Assembly (NCBI RefSeq): GCF_003248515.1
Contig: NZ_QFOB01000001.1
Coordinates: 310,001 to 374,000, forward strand
DNA length: 64,000 nt
Direction of reading: 5' to 3'
Source: Sphingomonas sp.
GTDB lineage: Bacteria; Pseudomonadota; Alphaproteobacteria; Sphingomonadales; Sphingomonadaceae
Positions 50,033 through 57,689 of the stretch are shown one piece after another. Each line of letters begins with the position of its first letter. The first letter of the stretch is position 1. The notes below the pieces were generated by a model. That model did not search any database. It was not told the origin of the DNA and worked only from the letters and a program-made list of their open reading frames with translations. Made by a program: the position numbers and the translations under genes.

Positions 50033-50346
50033 TTTTCCACTTTACCATCGGTGCCGGCCGGGCTATATCCCGAGTCGAAGGCGCGGTTGTGCCTTCGACA
50101 GGGAGGCCTCGATGTACAACCCGTTCTGATTGCTGACATGCAAAGCAACCACCTCGATGGCATTTCGAGGACCTTATCAACATCTTACCCCGGCACGCGG
50201 TGGCCATATAATCATCGCAGTTGGATCATAAGTGCGGCTGGCTGCAGTATGCCGCGCTTTCGATCCGGGATCGGGTTTCATTCTGCTTATGATAGCCGGC
50301 TAGATTCTGTTAACCTTACCCGCCTAAGGGTGAGCGCGAGACAGAA
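50033..50346 (+). other. 326-base intergenic leader with a strong hairpin
   Basis: The region between the EAL stop and the kinase start is AT-richer than its surroundings. It holds a perfect 9-base stem, GTCGAAGGC-GCGGTTGT-GCCTTCGAC (50074-50099), and a GTTAACC half-site near 50309. A 99-codon frame (50051-50350) looks like chance. The hairpin could terminate the EAL message or belong to a small RNA or a long 5' leader. Confidence 0.5.
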
Positions 50347-52815
50347 ATGAGGCCGGCTTTTCGATTCTACATGATCCTTCTGGCCCTCACGGGGGCGGGG
50401 ATCGGCGTGGCCGAAGCCGCCATCCCCAGGGACATATCCGCACATCTCGAACGTGGCCGCGCGGCGTTGCTGTCCACACCCGAGCAGGCCCTGCAGGAAG
50501 GCGAAACCGCACGGCGGCTGAGCCTCAATGTGTCGTTCCGAAGAGATCAGGCTCTCGCGCTGGCCGCATCGGACTGGCTGCGTATCGCTGCCCTCATCAA
50601 CCTCAATCGCCTCGCCGATGCGACCGCCATCACCAACAGCGCGCTTCGCGGCCCGATCGCGAAGCTGGCCCCGGATTCGGTGGAATATGCCAATCTGCTG
50701 GTGATGCGCGCAATCTCGGCCCGCAGCAGCGGCAATCTCGAGGTGGCGCTGGCCGATTCGCTCAAGGCCTATGAGATATTCTCAGCCACCGGCCAGGATC
50801 GCAGCCGGGCGATCGCCCTTTCCAGCATCGGCTCCATCTATCTGGTCGCACGAGATTATCCGAACGCGCTGCGCTATTATGCGCAAGCCGCCGATGCCTA
50901 TCGCGCCGATGCCGCGCTGCTGGTCGCGGCTTATGGCAATCGCGGCGTAGCGCTCAAGGAGCTTGGCCGTTATCCGGCGGCGGAAGCGGAATTCGAGCGT
51001 GGCCTCGCCGTCGCCCGGCAGCAGGGCAGCCCCATGCTCCAGGCCCGCATCCTTGGCGATCTTGCCGCGACGCAGATCCGCGCCGGTCGCCTTCCGCAGG
51101 CCAAGCGCTCCGTCGATCAGGGCCTTTCGCTGCTCAACACCAGCGGCGACAAGGCATTCGTTCCGTTCCTGCTGGGCGCGAAGGCGCAACTGGCCGAGCG
51201 GAGCGGCAGGCATGACGAAGCCGCCCGCCTGGTCGAACGCGTCTTCGGCTCGGCCGATCTCTCCAAAACGCCCGCCGAAATGCGGGAATTCCTCGAAACC
51301 GGCTATACCGCGAACAAGGCCAAAGGCACGGACGCGCGCGCGCTGGAATATCTGGAAGCCTATAAGGTTGTTGACGATCGCGCCCGTTCGCTGGCCGCGT
51401 CCGCCAACGCCGCGCTCATGTCTGCGCGCTTCGATTTCGCCAACCAGCAATCGCGCATCGCCCAGCTCCGAGCGAACGAAGTCCGCCAGCAGGCCACGAT
51501 CGAGCAGGGCCGGGCGCGCACGCGATCCATCATTCTCGGCGGCCTGCTGGTCGTCACCGGGATCGTCTCGTCGCTGCTGCTGTTCGGTTTCGTCTCCATC
51601 CGCCGCAGCCGGGATCGCGAGCGCGCCGCGAACGAGGAACTCAGCACCACGAACGTCGAACTGGAAAAGGCGCTCGCCGCCCGCACCGAATTCCTTGCTA
51701 CCACCAGCCACGAGATACGAACGCCGCTCAACGGCATTCTCGGCATGACGCAGGTGCTGCTCGCCGATCGCGCGATCGATCCTCCCGTGCGCGAGAAGAT
51801 CCAGCTCGTCCACGGCGCGGGCCAGACGATGAAGGCGCTGGTCGACGACATTCTGGATGTCGCCAAGATGACGAGCGGCGAGATCCGCATCGAAAAGGCG
51901 CCGATGAATCTCGCAGCGCTGCTGCGCGATGCCGTCCGCGTGTGGGAGGGGCAGGCCGCGACCAAGGGCATCAAGGTGGCGCTTTCCGCGGAAGACGCGC
52001 CGGAGGAAATCGTCGAGGACGAGGTGCGCCTGCGCCAGATCGTCTTCAATCTCATGTCCAATGCGGTGAAGTTCACCGATCGTGGCGAGGCGCGCCTAGC
52101 CGCATCCGTGGTGCGGGATGGCGGCCCCGAATCGGAAGGCCGCCTGCGCATCAGCGTGAGCGACACCGGGATCGGCATTCCGGCCGACCGGCTGGACGAC
52201 GTATTCGAATCCTTCCGCCAGATCGATGGCGGCACCACGCGTCGCCATGGCGGAACGGGCCTCGGCCTTGCCATCTGCCGCAATCTCGCGCGCGCCATGG
52301 GCGGCGACGTCACCGTAACCAGCATCCTCGGTGCGGGGGCCACCTTCACGCTGGATCTGCCTCTCCAGATCGTCACCAAGCCCACCCGCGCCGTCATGGC
52401 CGAAGGCCAGGCAAAGCGGCTGCCTTCTGCCCGGCTGCTGCTGGTGGAGGCCAATCCCCTCAGCCAGAGCGTGATGCGCGCGGTGCTGACCCCGCATGTC
52501 GCATCGCTGGCCGCCGTATCGAATGTGGACGAGGCCATCGCCATCATCGATTCCGGGGAGGCGGACCTGATTCTGGTGGACGCCGCCACGCTGGGATCGG
52601 ACATGTCCCAGGCGGGCCGGCTCGCCTTGTCGGGAAATGCGGCCGGCGCGCGACTTGCGCTCTTGTGGCCCTCGCCCGATAGGGAGATTGAAGAAGCGGC
52701 GGCCGCCCAGGGAGTCGAATTGTTGATTGCCAAGCCTATCAACGCCACCGATCTCGTGGCGAGACTGACCAGTCTGATGGTGGGCACCCCCTCCCCCGCC
52801 GGCATCGCCGCATGA
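50347..52815 (+). CDS. TPR-containing membrane hybrid histidine kinase with degenerate receiver
   Basis: The 822-residue protein has a signal peptide or first helix (YMILLALTGAGIGVAEA), a periplasmic stretch of tetratricopeptide-like repeats (about 60-330, e.g. RSRAIALSSIGSIYLVARDYPNALRY), and a TM helix at about 395-417 (IILGGLLVVTGIVSSLLLFGF). HisKA follows with His455 in ATTSHEIRTPLNG, then HATPase (NLMSNAVKF, DTGIGIP, GGTGLGLAI). The C-terminal receiver is degenerate: the acidic pair reads V-E-A-N, and the Thr/Ser switch after beta4 is W-P-S, though D in ILVDAAT and K in IAKPI stay. The stand-alone receiver 20 bases later may take the phosphate. Confidence 0.9.
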   Translation: MRPAFRFYMILLALTGAGIGVAEAAIPRDISAHLERGRAALLSTPEQALQEGETARRLSLNVSFRRDQALALAASDWLRIAALINLNRLADATAITNSALRGPIAKLAPDSVEYANLLVMRAISARSSGNLEVALADSLKAYEIFSATGQDRSRAIALSSIGSIYLVARDYPNALRYYAQAADAYRADAALLVAAYGNRGVALKELGRYPAAEAEFERGLAVARQQGSPMLQARILGDLAATQIRAGRLPQAKRSVDQGLSLLNTSGDKAFVPFLLGAKAQLAERSGRHDEAARLVERVFGSADLSKTPAEMREFLETGYTANKAKGTDARALEYLEAYKVVDDRARSLAASANAALMSARFDFANQQSRIAQLRANEVRQQATIEQGRARTRSIILGGLLVVTGIVSSLLLFGFVSIRRSRDRERAANEELSTTNVELEKALAARTEFLATTSHEIRTPLNGILGMTQVLLADRAIDPPVREKIQLVHGAGQTMKALVDDILDVAKMTSGEIRIEKAPMNLAALLRDAVRVWEGQAATKGIKVALSAEDAPEEIVEDEVRLRQIVFNLMSNAVKFTDRGEARLAASVVRDGGPESEGRLRISVSDTGIGIPADRLDDVFESFRQIDGGTTRRHGGTGLGLAICRNLARAMGGDVTVTSILGAGATFTLDLPLQIVTKPTRAVMAEGQAKRLPSARLLLVEANPLSQSVMRAVLTPHVASLAAVSNVDEAIAIIDSGEADLILVDAATLGSDMSQAGRLALSGNAAGARLALLWPSPDREIEEAAAAQGVELLIAKPINATDLVARLTSLMVGTPSPAGIAA

Positions 52816-52834
52816 CCGGAACGGACGCCAGATC

Positions 52835-53224
52835 ATGAATATCCTGTTCGTCGAGGACGATGCGATGAACCGCCGCGTGGTGCGCGACATGCTCACCGTG
52901 GCCGGCGCCCACATGGATGAGGCGCCCGACGCCGAAACCGGCCTGCGCATGATCGACGAGCGCGATTACGATATCATCCTGATGGATCTGCGCATGCCCG
53001 GCATGGACGGGCTCACCGCGATCCGCCATCTGCGCGCACGCCCCGATGCCAAGGCCAGCCTGCCCGTCATCGTCGTCACGGCCGATACGGCGGTCGACAT
53101 CTGTCAGAGCTGCGTCGATCAGGGCGCCGACGAAGTGATCCTGAAGCCGGTGGCGATGAGCAAGCTGTTCGACGCGATCGGCCGTCTGATCGCGCGCGGC
53201 AACCAATCGATCATGCTCGCCTGA
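52835..53224 (+). CDS. single-domain response regulator (DivK-like)
   Basis: The 129-residue receiver has the acidic pair in LFVEDDAMNRR, phospho-Asp51 in ILMDLRMPGMDG, Thr in VVVTADT and Lys in ILKPV. It has no output domain. It follows the TPR kinase directly and shares its orientation, so it is the likely phosphate acceptor. The name DivK-like refers only to architecture. Confidence 0.92.
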   Translation: MNILFVEDDAMNRRVVRDMLTVAGAHMDEAPDAETGLRMIDERDYDIILMDLRMPGMDGLTAIRHLRARPDAKASLPVIVVTADTAVDICQSCVDQGADEVILKPVAMSKLFDAIGRLIARGNQSIMLA

Positions 53225-53237
53225 GCGGCTGGCCCAT

Positions 53238-53693
53238 TCAATCGCGCCGGGAGGCGAAAAAGGTGCGCAGCTGCCCGGCCGCATCCACGGCACCAATGCC
53301 CGCATAGATTTCGGGCCGGTGATGGCAGGTCGGCTGCGCGAACAGGCGCGGCCCATGGGCAACCGCCCCGCCCTTCGGATCCTCCGCCGCATAATAGAGC
53401 CGGGAGAGCCGCGCGAGGGCGATCGCGCCCGCGCACATCGCGCATGGCTCCAGCGTGACCCACAGATCGCACCCGTCGAGCCGCGATGTGCCGAGTGCCG
53501 CCGCCGCGCGCCGGATGGCAACGATCTCGGCATGCGCGGTCGGATCGGAATCGCCGCGCATCGCATTGGCGGACGTCGCCACGATCGCTCCCTCGTGCAC
53601 GATCACGGCGCCCACGGGCACCTCGCCGTCATCGGCCGCGGCCGCGGCGAGATCGAGCGCCAGGCGCATGGGAGCTGGAAGCGGAAAGGCCAC
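53238..53693 (-). CDS. tadA: tRNA-specific adenosine deaminase TadA
   Basis: The 151-residue zinc deaminase has His54 and Glu56 in TAHAEIVAI and Cys84/Cys87 in TLEPCAMCAGA. EVPVGAVIV near the N-terminus is the tRNA-editing TadA form. It makes inosine at position 34 of tRNA-Arg(ACG). The GTG at 53693 gives the family N-terminus FPLPAPMRLALDLA. It converges on the receiver gene. Confidence 0.95.
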   Translation of the reverse strand: MAFPLPAPMRLALDLAAAAADDGEVPVGAVIVHEGAIVATSANAMRGDSDPTAHAEIVAIRRAAAALGTSRLDGCDLWVTLEPCAMCAGAIALARLSRLYYAAEDPKGGAVAHGPRLFAQPTCHHRPEIYAGIGAVDAAGQLRTFFASRRD

Positions 53694-53774
53694 GCGCCTG
53701 CCTAGAGCGGGATCATGCCCGGCGAAAGCGCAAGACGATGGCGGGCGACGGGGTGCATCCCCGCCGCGCCTACG

Positions 53775-55109
53775 TCAGGCCCGCGCGTAGAGCCCGGCCT
53801 CGTAGGCCGCCTTGTCGAGCTGCTCGCGAAAGGCCGGGTGCGCCATTTCGATCAGGGCCTTGGCCCGTTCCGCCGCCGATTTGCCCTTCAGGACCGTCCA
53901 GCCATATTCGGTCACCACGATGTGCGTGTCGTTCCGGGGCGTCGTCACCGGCCCGGTCAGATGCGGCGCGATGCGGGAGATGCTTCCCTTCGCGGCGGTG
54001 GAATGACAGGCGATGATCGATCGCCCCCCGCGCGAGGCATAGGCGCCGCGCACGAAATCCACCTGCCCTCCCGATGCGCTGAACTGCCTGCCATTCACAA
54101 ATTCCGAATTGCAGGCGCCGTTGAGATCGATCTGGAGCGTCGCATTGACGGAAACGACCCTGTCGTTCTGCGCGATCACGAAGGGATTGTTCACATATTC
54201 GACCGGATGCGCCTCCACGGCCGGATTATCGTGGAGGAAATCGTAGAGAGGCTGATCGCCCAGCGCGAAGGTGAAGATCGAGCGGCCGACATGGGTCTGC
54301 TTGCGGCTGTTATCGACCACCCCCGCTTTCACCAGGGCGGACAGGCCCGGCGTCATCATCTCCGTGTGGATGCCCAGATGACGATGCCCGGAAAGCCCCG
54401 CGCATACCGCATCCGGCAGCGCGCCGATCCCCATCTGCAGGCAATCGCCATCCTCCACCAGCCCGGCGATGATCGCGCCGATCCTGTCATCAATGTCGGT
54501 GCGAGGCGCGGGCGGGAGAAGGGGAAGGCCCGCATCATGCTCCACCAGGGCCGTCACGTCCGAAACCGGGATCATGCAATTGCCCCGGACATAGGGCATG
54601 CGCGGATTGACCTCCAGGATCAGCCGGGTGCCGGGCTTCCGCGCGACCGCCAGCGAATAATCTGTGCTGGTGCCCAGGCTGAAATGGCCCTGCGCATCCA
54701 TGGGGGAGACGGTCGCGATCAGCGTATCCACGCCGACATGCTCCACCAGCGAACGGGGCACCTGGCTGAAATGACAGGGCACGATATCGACGGCGGGCAG
54801 CTTTTCGCCCAGTCGGCGTTTGTCCAGCGCCCGCTCCACGCCGCCGTGGAAATAGCTCATCGGAATCAGGCGATCGGCCAGATCGAAATCGAAGACGCTG
54901 CCGCCCGCAATGCCGGTGCACAGCAGATAATAGAGCCGCACCTCCGCGACCGCACCGGCCCGCGCCCGCCCGGCCAGCGCGGCGAGGATGGCGGGGGGCT
55001 GCCCGGCGCCGAGCGCCATTGCCACCTTGGCTCCCGATGGGATGAGGGCTGCCGCCTGCTCCGCCGTACGGAGGCGTTCGCGATAGAGCCCTCGATGGTC
55101 GACCGGCAT
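53775..55109 (-). CDS. acetyl-CoA hydrolase/transferase family protein (4-hydroxybutyrate CoA-transferase-like)
   Basis: The 444-residue protein is a two-domain CoA-transferase of the Cat1/AbfT family: IPSGAKVAMALGAGQPPAILAAL at the N-terminus, GDCLQMGIGALPDAV in the middle, and DLNGACNSEFVNGRQFSASGGQVDF, which probably carries the catalytic Glu. The C-terminus has VVTEYGWTVLKGKSAAERAKALIEMAHPAFRE. It would move CoA between small carboxylates. The ATG at 55109 has a GAGAGG ribosome site; the frame extends eight codons further. Confidence 0.9.
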   Translation of the reverse strand: MPVDHRGLYRERLRTAEQAAALIPSGAKVAMALGAGQPPAILAALAGRARAGAVAEVRLYYLLCTGIAGGSVFDFDLADRLIPMSYFHGGVERALDKRRLGEKLPAVDIVPCHFSQVPRSLVEHVGVDTLIATVSPMDAQGHFSLGTSTDYSLAVARKPGTRLILEVNPRMPYVRGNCMIPVSDVTALVEHDAGLPLLPPAPRTDIDDRIGAIIAGLVEDGDCLQMGIGALPDAVCAGLSGHRHLGIHTEMMTPGLSALVKAGVVDNSRKQTHVGRSIFTFALGDQPLYDFLHDNPAVEAHPVEYVNNPFVIAQNDRVVSVNATLQIDLNGACNSEFVNGRQFSASGGQVDFVRGAYASRGGRSIIACHSTAAKGSISRIAPHLTGPVTTPRNDTHIVVTEYGWTVLKGKSAAERAKALIEMAHPAFREQLDKAAYEAGLYARA

Positions 55110-55346
55110 TGTTCTTGTCCTCTCTTCCGCCACATGACCGGGAAAGAGCGGAAACGTCCATTGCCATAAGGGCGGCCGGGCCGGTCATATTCCCGATTCC
55201 GGCTCTAATCCGGCCGTCCTTCGCATCATGCTGACGGCGCGCGAATTAGGCCGCATCGCAGCGGAATTTTGCTCCGATCCCGCTCTGGTTGACCATCCCG
55301 CGCGCGCGCGCGACAAGTCGCCCGGCGCCGTCTTGGGGAGCATTGC

Positions 55347-56438
55347 GTGGATATTGGGCAGCCGCCGAAGCGATTTGGCGATCATCACAACGCCTTTGGT
55401 TTCCTCCGTCTGCTGCTGGCCTCGCTCGTCATCATTTCCCATACCGCCGATCTCGTCGATGGAGATCGACGGCGCGAAATCCTGGTGATGCTGTTCGGCA
55501 GCCTGTCCTTCGGCGAGCTCGCCGTGGACGGCTTCTTCATCATCAGCGGCTTTCTCATCAGCGCGAGCTTCCTCAACAGCAGCAGCGCCCTGTCCTATCT
55601 GCGCAAACGCATCGCCCGCATCTATCCCGCCTTCGCGCTGATGTCGGTGATCTGCGTCTTCGTCGTGGCGCCGCTCGGCGGGGGCCAGCCCGCGCGCCAT
55701 CCCATCCTGTCCACGCTGGCGAATATCGTCATTCTGTCGCCGCCCGGGGCGAGGGGCGTTTTCGCCGGCAGCCATCATGCGGATCTGAATGGCGCCGCGT
55801 GGACGCTCCAGATCGAATTCTACTGCTATCTGCTGGTGGTCATTCTCGGCCGGTCCGGGCTGTTGCGCGCGCCAAGGTTGATCGGCGCGCTGGCGTTCGG
55901 CTGCATCCTCCTCACGGCGATCCTTCCGGATGCGATCATACCGGCAGCGGCCCGATTGCCGCTCCACAGCTATTTCCTCCCGGGCGACCCGCGGGATCTT
56001 CCCAGGCTTTTCGGCATGTTCCTCACGGGGACCGCCTTCTATCTGTTGCGGGAGCATATCTCGCTTACCGGCCGGAACGCGATCCTGGCCTTCTGCGCAT
56101 TGTGCCTCTCGCTCTTCTTTCCGGTGTTGGCGAATTTCGGAGTCGCGCTCTTCGGATCCTATGTCCTGTTCGCGGTCGCGGCGCTGGGATCGGGCACCGT
56201 GCTGGCCCATGTGAACAATCGCGACGATATATCCTACGGCCTCTATCTCTATGGCTGGCCGATAGAGAAACTGCTGATTCTCTGGCGCTTTTCCGACAAC
56301 CTGTTCGTGCTTGCCGGCGTGACATGGCTTCTCGCCGCGCTGGCGGGCGCGATCAGCTGGTTCGCTCTCGAAAAGCCGGTCATGCGGTGGATACGTTCCA
56401 AGCCGGCCGCCCGGGCGACGACGAGCGTTGCAGGCTGA
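55347..56438 (+). CDS. acyltransferase 3 family membrane protein (OafA/ExoZ-like)
   Basis: The 363-residue polytopic protein has about ten hydrophobic helices and the family features GFLRLLLASLVIISHT (catalytic-type His in helix 1), FGELAVDGFFIISGFLIS, YLRKRIARIYPAF, WTLQIEFYCY and SYGLYLYGWPIEK. It transfers acyl groups to sugars of exopolysaccharide or LPS at the inner membrane. The GTG start is used. No sugar-transferase genes are near. Confidence 0.9.
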   Translation: MDIGQPPKRFGDHHNAFGFLRLLLASLVIISHTADLVDGDRRREILVMLFGSLSFGELAVDGFFIISGFLISASFLNSSSALSYLRKRIARIYPAFALMSVICVFVVAPLGGGQPARHPILSTLANIVILSPPGARGVFAGSHHADLNGAAWTLQIEFYCYLLVVILGRSGLLRAPRLIGALAFGCILLTAILPDAIIPAAARLPLHSYFLPGDPRDLPRLFGMFLTGTAFYLLREHISLTGRNAILAFCALCLSLFFPVLANFGVALFGSYVLFAVAALGSGTVLAHVNNRDDISYGLYLYGWPIEKLLILWRFSDNLFVLAGVTWLLAALAGAISWFALEKPVMRWIRSKPAARATTSVAG

Positions 56439-56490
56439 CGGATCCGCCCCTTTGCTGATGCGATTTTGGTGTATCGATTCCTTTGGCGGA

Positions 56491-56504
56491 GCGCCTTTCG
56501 GCGC
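56491..56504 (+). terminator. short hairpin in the gap after the acyltransferase gene
   Basis: GCGCC-TTTC-GGCGC is a 5-base stem 52 bases past the acyltransferase stop, in the 211-base gap between convergent genes (56439-56649). The rest of the gap shows no gene; a GGTTCGATCC stretch at 56613 is not part of a tRNA. Confidence 0.35.
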
Positions 56505-56649
56505 CCGTGCTCGATTTTGAGAAACGCCTTACGATATTGTTCTGAAGCATTTTCCTGCGTGATGGGCCGCACGCCCGCACGGGCCGGCCACGTTGAGATC
56601 GCGAGGGCCGCAGGTTCGATCCTCTTCATGCCCGGCGACGGGCCTTGCT

Positions 56650-57288
56650 TCAGAGGCCCGATCTTCGCCCGGTGGCCATGAGGCATGCGGCCCACGCCGC
56701 CGCGATCCACAGACTGGCGAGCCCGATATGGGCAAAGGCGATCGCCCCGGTCACAGCCCCGCCGACGAGGCCCAGCCAGAGCAGAAAATAGGGAAGCCAG
56801 CCTCCTCCCGGCTCGCCAAGCAGCCTGCCGGCGAGCCTCTGGGCGAACTTCACGAGCGTACCCGTCATGTAGGTCACGCCGATGGCGACCTCGCCCTCGC
56901 GGACAAACACATTGTTTGCAGCGCCCATCGCCACCGCCATCAGCGGAATCGCGAGCGCATCGATACGGAACGCATGGCACAAGGCCGCCATTCCGAGCAG
57001 CAGCGCCATGAAGGTGAGGACCGATGATGATGCACGGCGGCGGGCGTAATGCCGTATCCCCTTCCCGATCATCACGCCGAAAACGAACAGGGCGATGATG
57101 GCCAGCGGCAGCAGGGCGACCTGAACGGAAACGGATTGCGTGACGCCAACCGCGAAGCGCGTGGAATTGCCGCTCATGAACGAAACGAACAATCCGCCCA
57201 GACTCAGGAAGCCGAGCGCGTCCACGAATCCCGCCAGCATGGACAGGCCGATCGCCAATCGCTGCTCCGTCCGATCATGTGAGTGCAC
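56650..57288 (-). CDS. DUF1275 (YoaK-type) membrane protein
   Basis: The 212-residue protein has about six hydrophobic helices and DUF1275 features: LSMLAGFVDALGFLSLGGLFVSFMSGNSTR, ALLLGMAALCHAF, MGAANNVFVREGEVAIGVTYMTGTLVKFAQRL. The function is unknown; some annotators link it to transport. The GTG at 57288 fits the family length; the frame extends a further 60 codons without conserved sequence. Confidence 0.85.
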   Translation of the reverse strand: MHSHDRTEQRLAIGLSMLAGFVDALGFLSLGGLFVSFMSGNSTRFAVGVTQSVSVQVALLPLAIIALFVFGVMIGKGIRHYARRRASSSVLTFMALLLGMAALCHAFRIDALAIPLMAVAMGAANNVFVREGEVAIGVTYMTGTLVKFAQRLAGRLLGEPGGGWLPYFLLWLGLVGGAVTGAIAFAHIGLASLWIAAAWAACLMATGRRSGL

Positions 57289-57501
57289 GTTTTCCGGGCC
57301 TTTCTTCGCTGGCACGGGAATATGGACGACCGCCGCTGGATGAACAAAGCGGTTGTTGCAGGCCGATTCCGCCACGGCCCGTGCCACACCGCCCGCCATC
57401 GACGCGCGGAGGCATCCCGGCGATGCCTGCGGCGGACTAACCGGCTTGGCGGATCCCGCGAACGGCACCCGGCGCGCCGGACTTTTTCTTTTCGGCGCAA
57501 T

Positions 57502-57517
57502 GATTTCTCAAGAAATC
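57502..57517. promoter_or_regulatory. perfect palindrome in the DUF1275-bphP intergenic region
   Basis: GATTTCT-CA-AGAAATC is an exact 7-2-7 inverted repeat, in the 401-base gap (57289-57689) between two divergent genes. It is about 172 bases before bphP and 214 before the DUF1275 gene. I see no further gene in this gap. Confidence 0.5.
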
Positions 57518-57689
57518 CCGATCATCACGCGCCGGCGGAAAATTCGTATCCGCCGTTGGGAACCATCTGCCGCGATCATAGCTTATCTCGTCGCGCAGCA
57601 CGCCCGGGGCCGCTTCCGCAGGAGGTTCTTTCCTGCTTAGGCGCACCTCCGGCGGCCGGCGTGCGTTACGCGTTCACGCCGCCGGGAGA

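Noticed and set aside
50051..50350. 99-codon plus-strand frame before the TPR kinase
   Set aside because: No ribosome site, no family pattern, and codon use and composition unlike neighbouring genes; it lies in a leader containing a CtrA box and hairpin.
56613..56622. GGTTCGATCC, resembling a tRNA T-loop
   Set aside because: The flanking bases do not form a T-stem, and no acceptor stem, D-arm or anticodon arm can be built around it.
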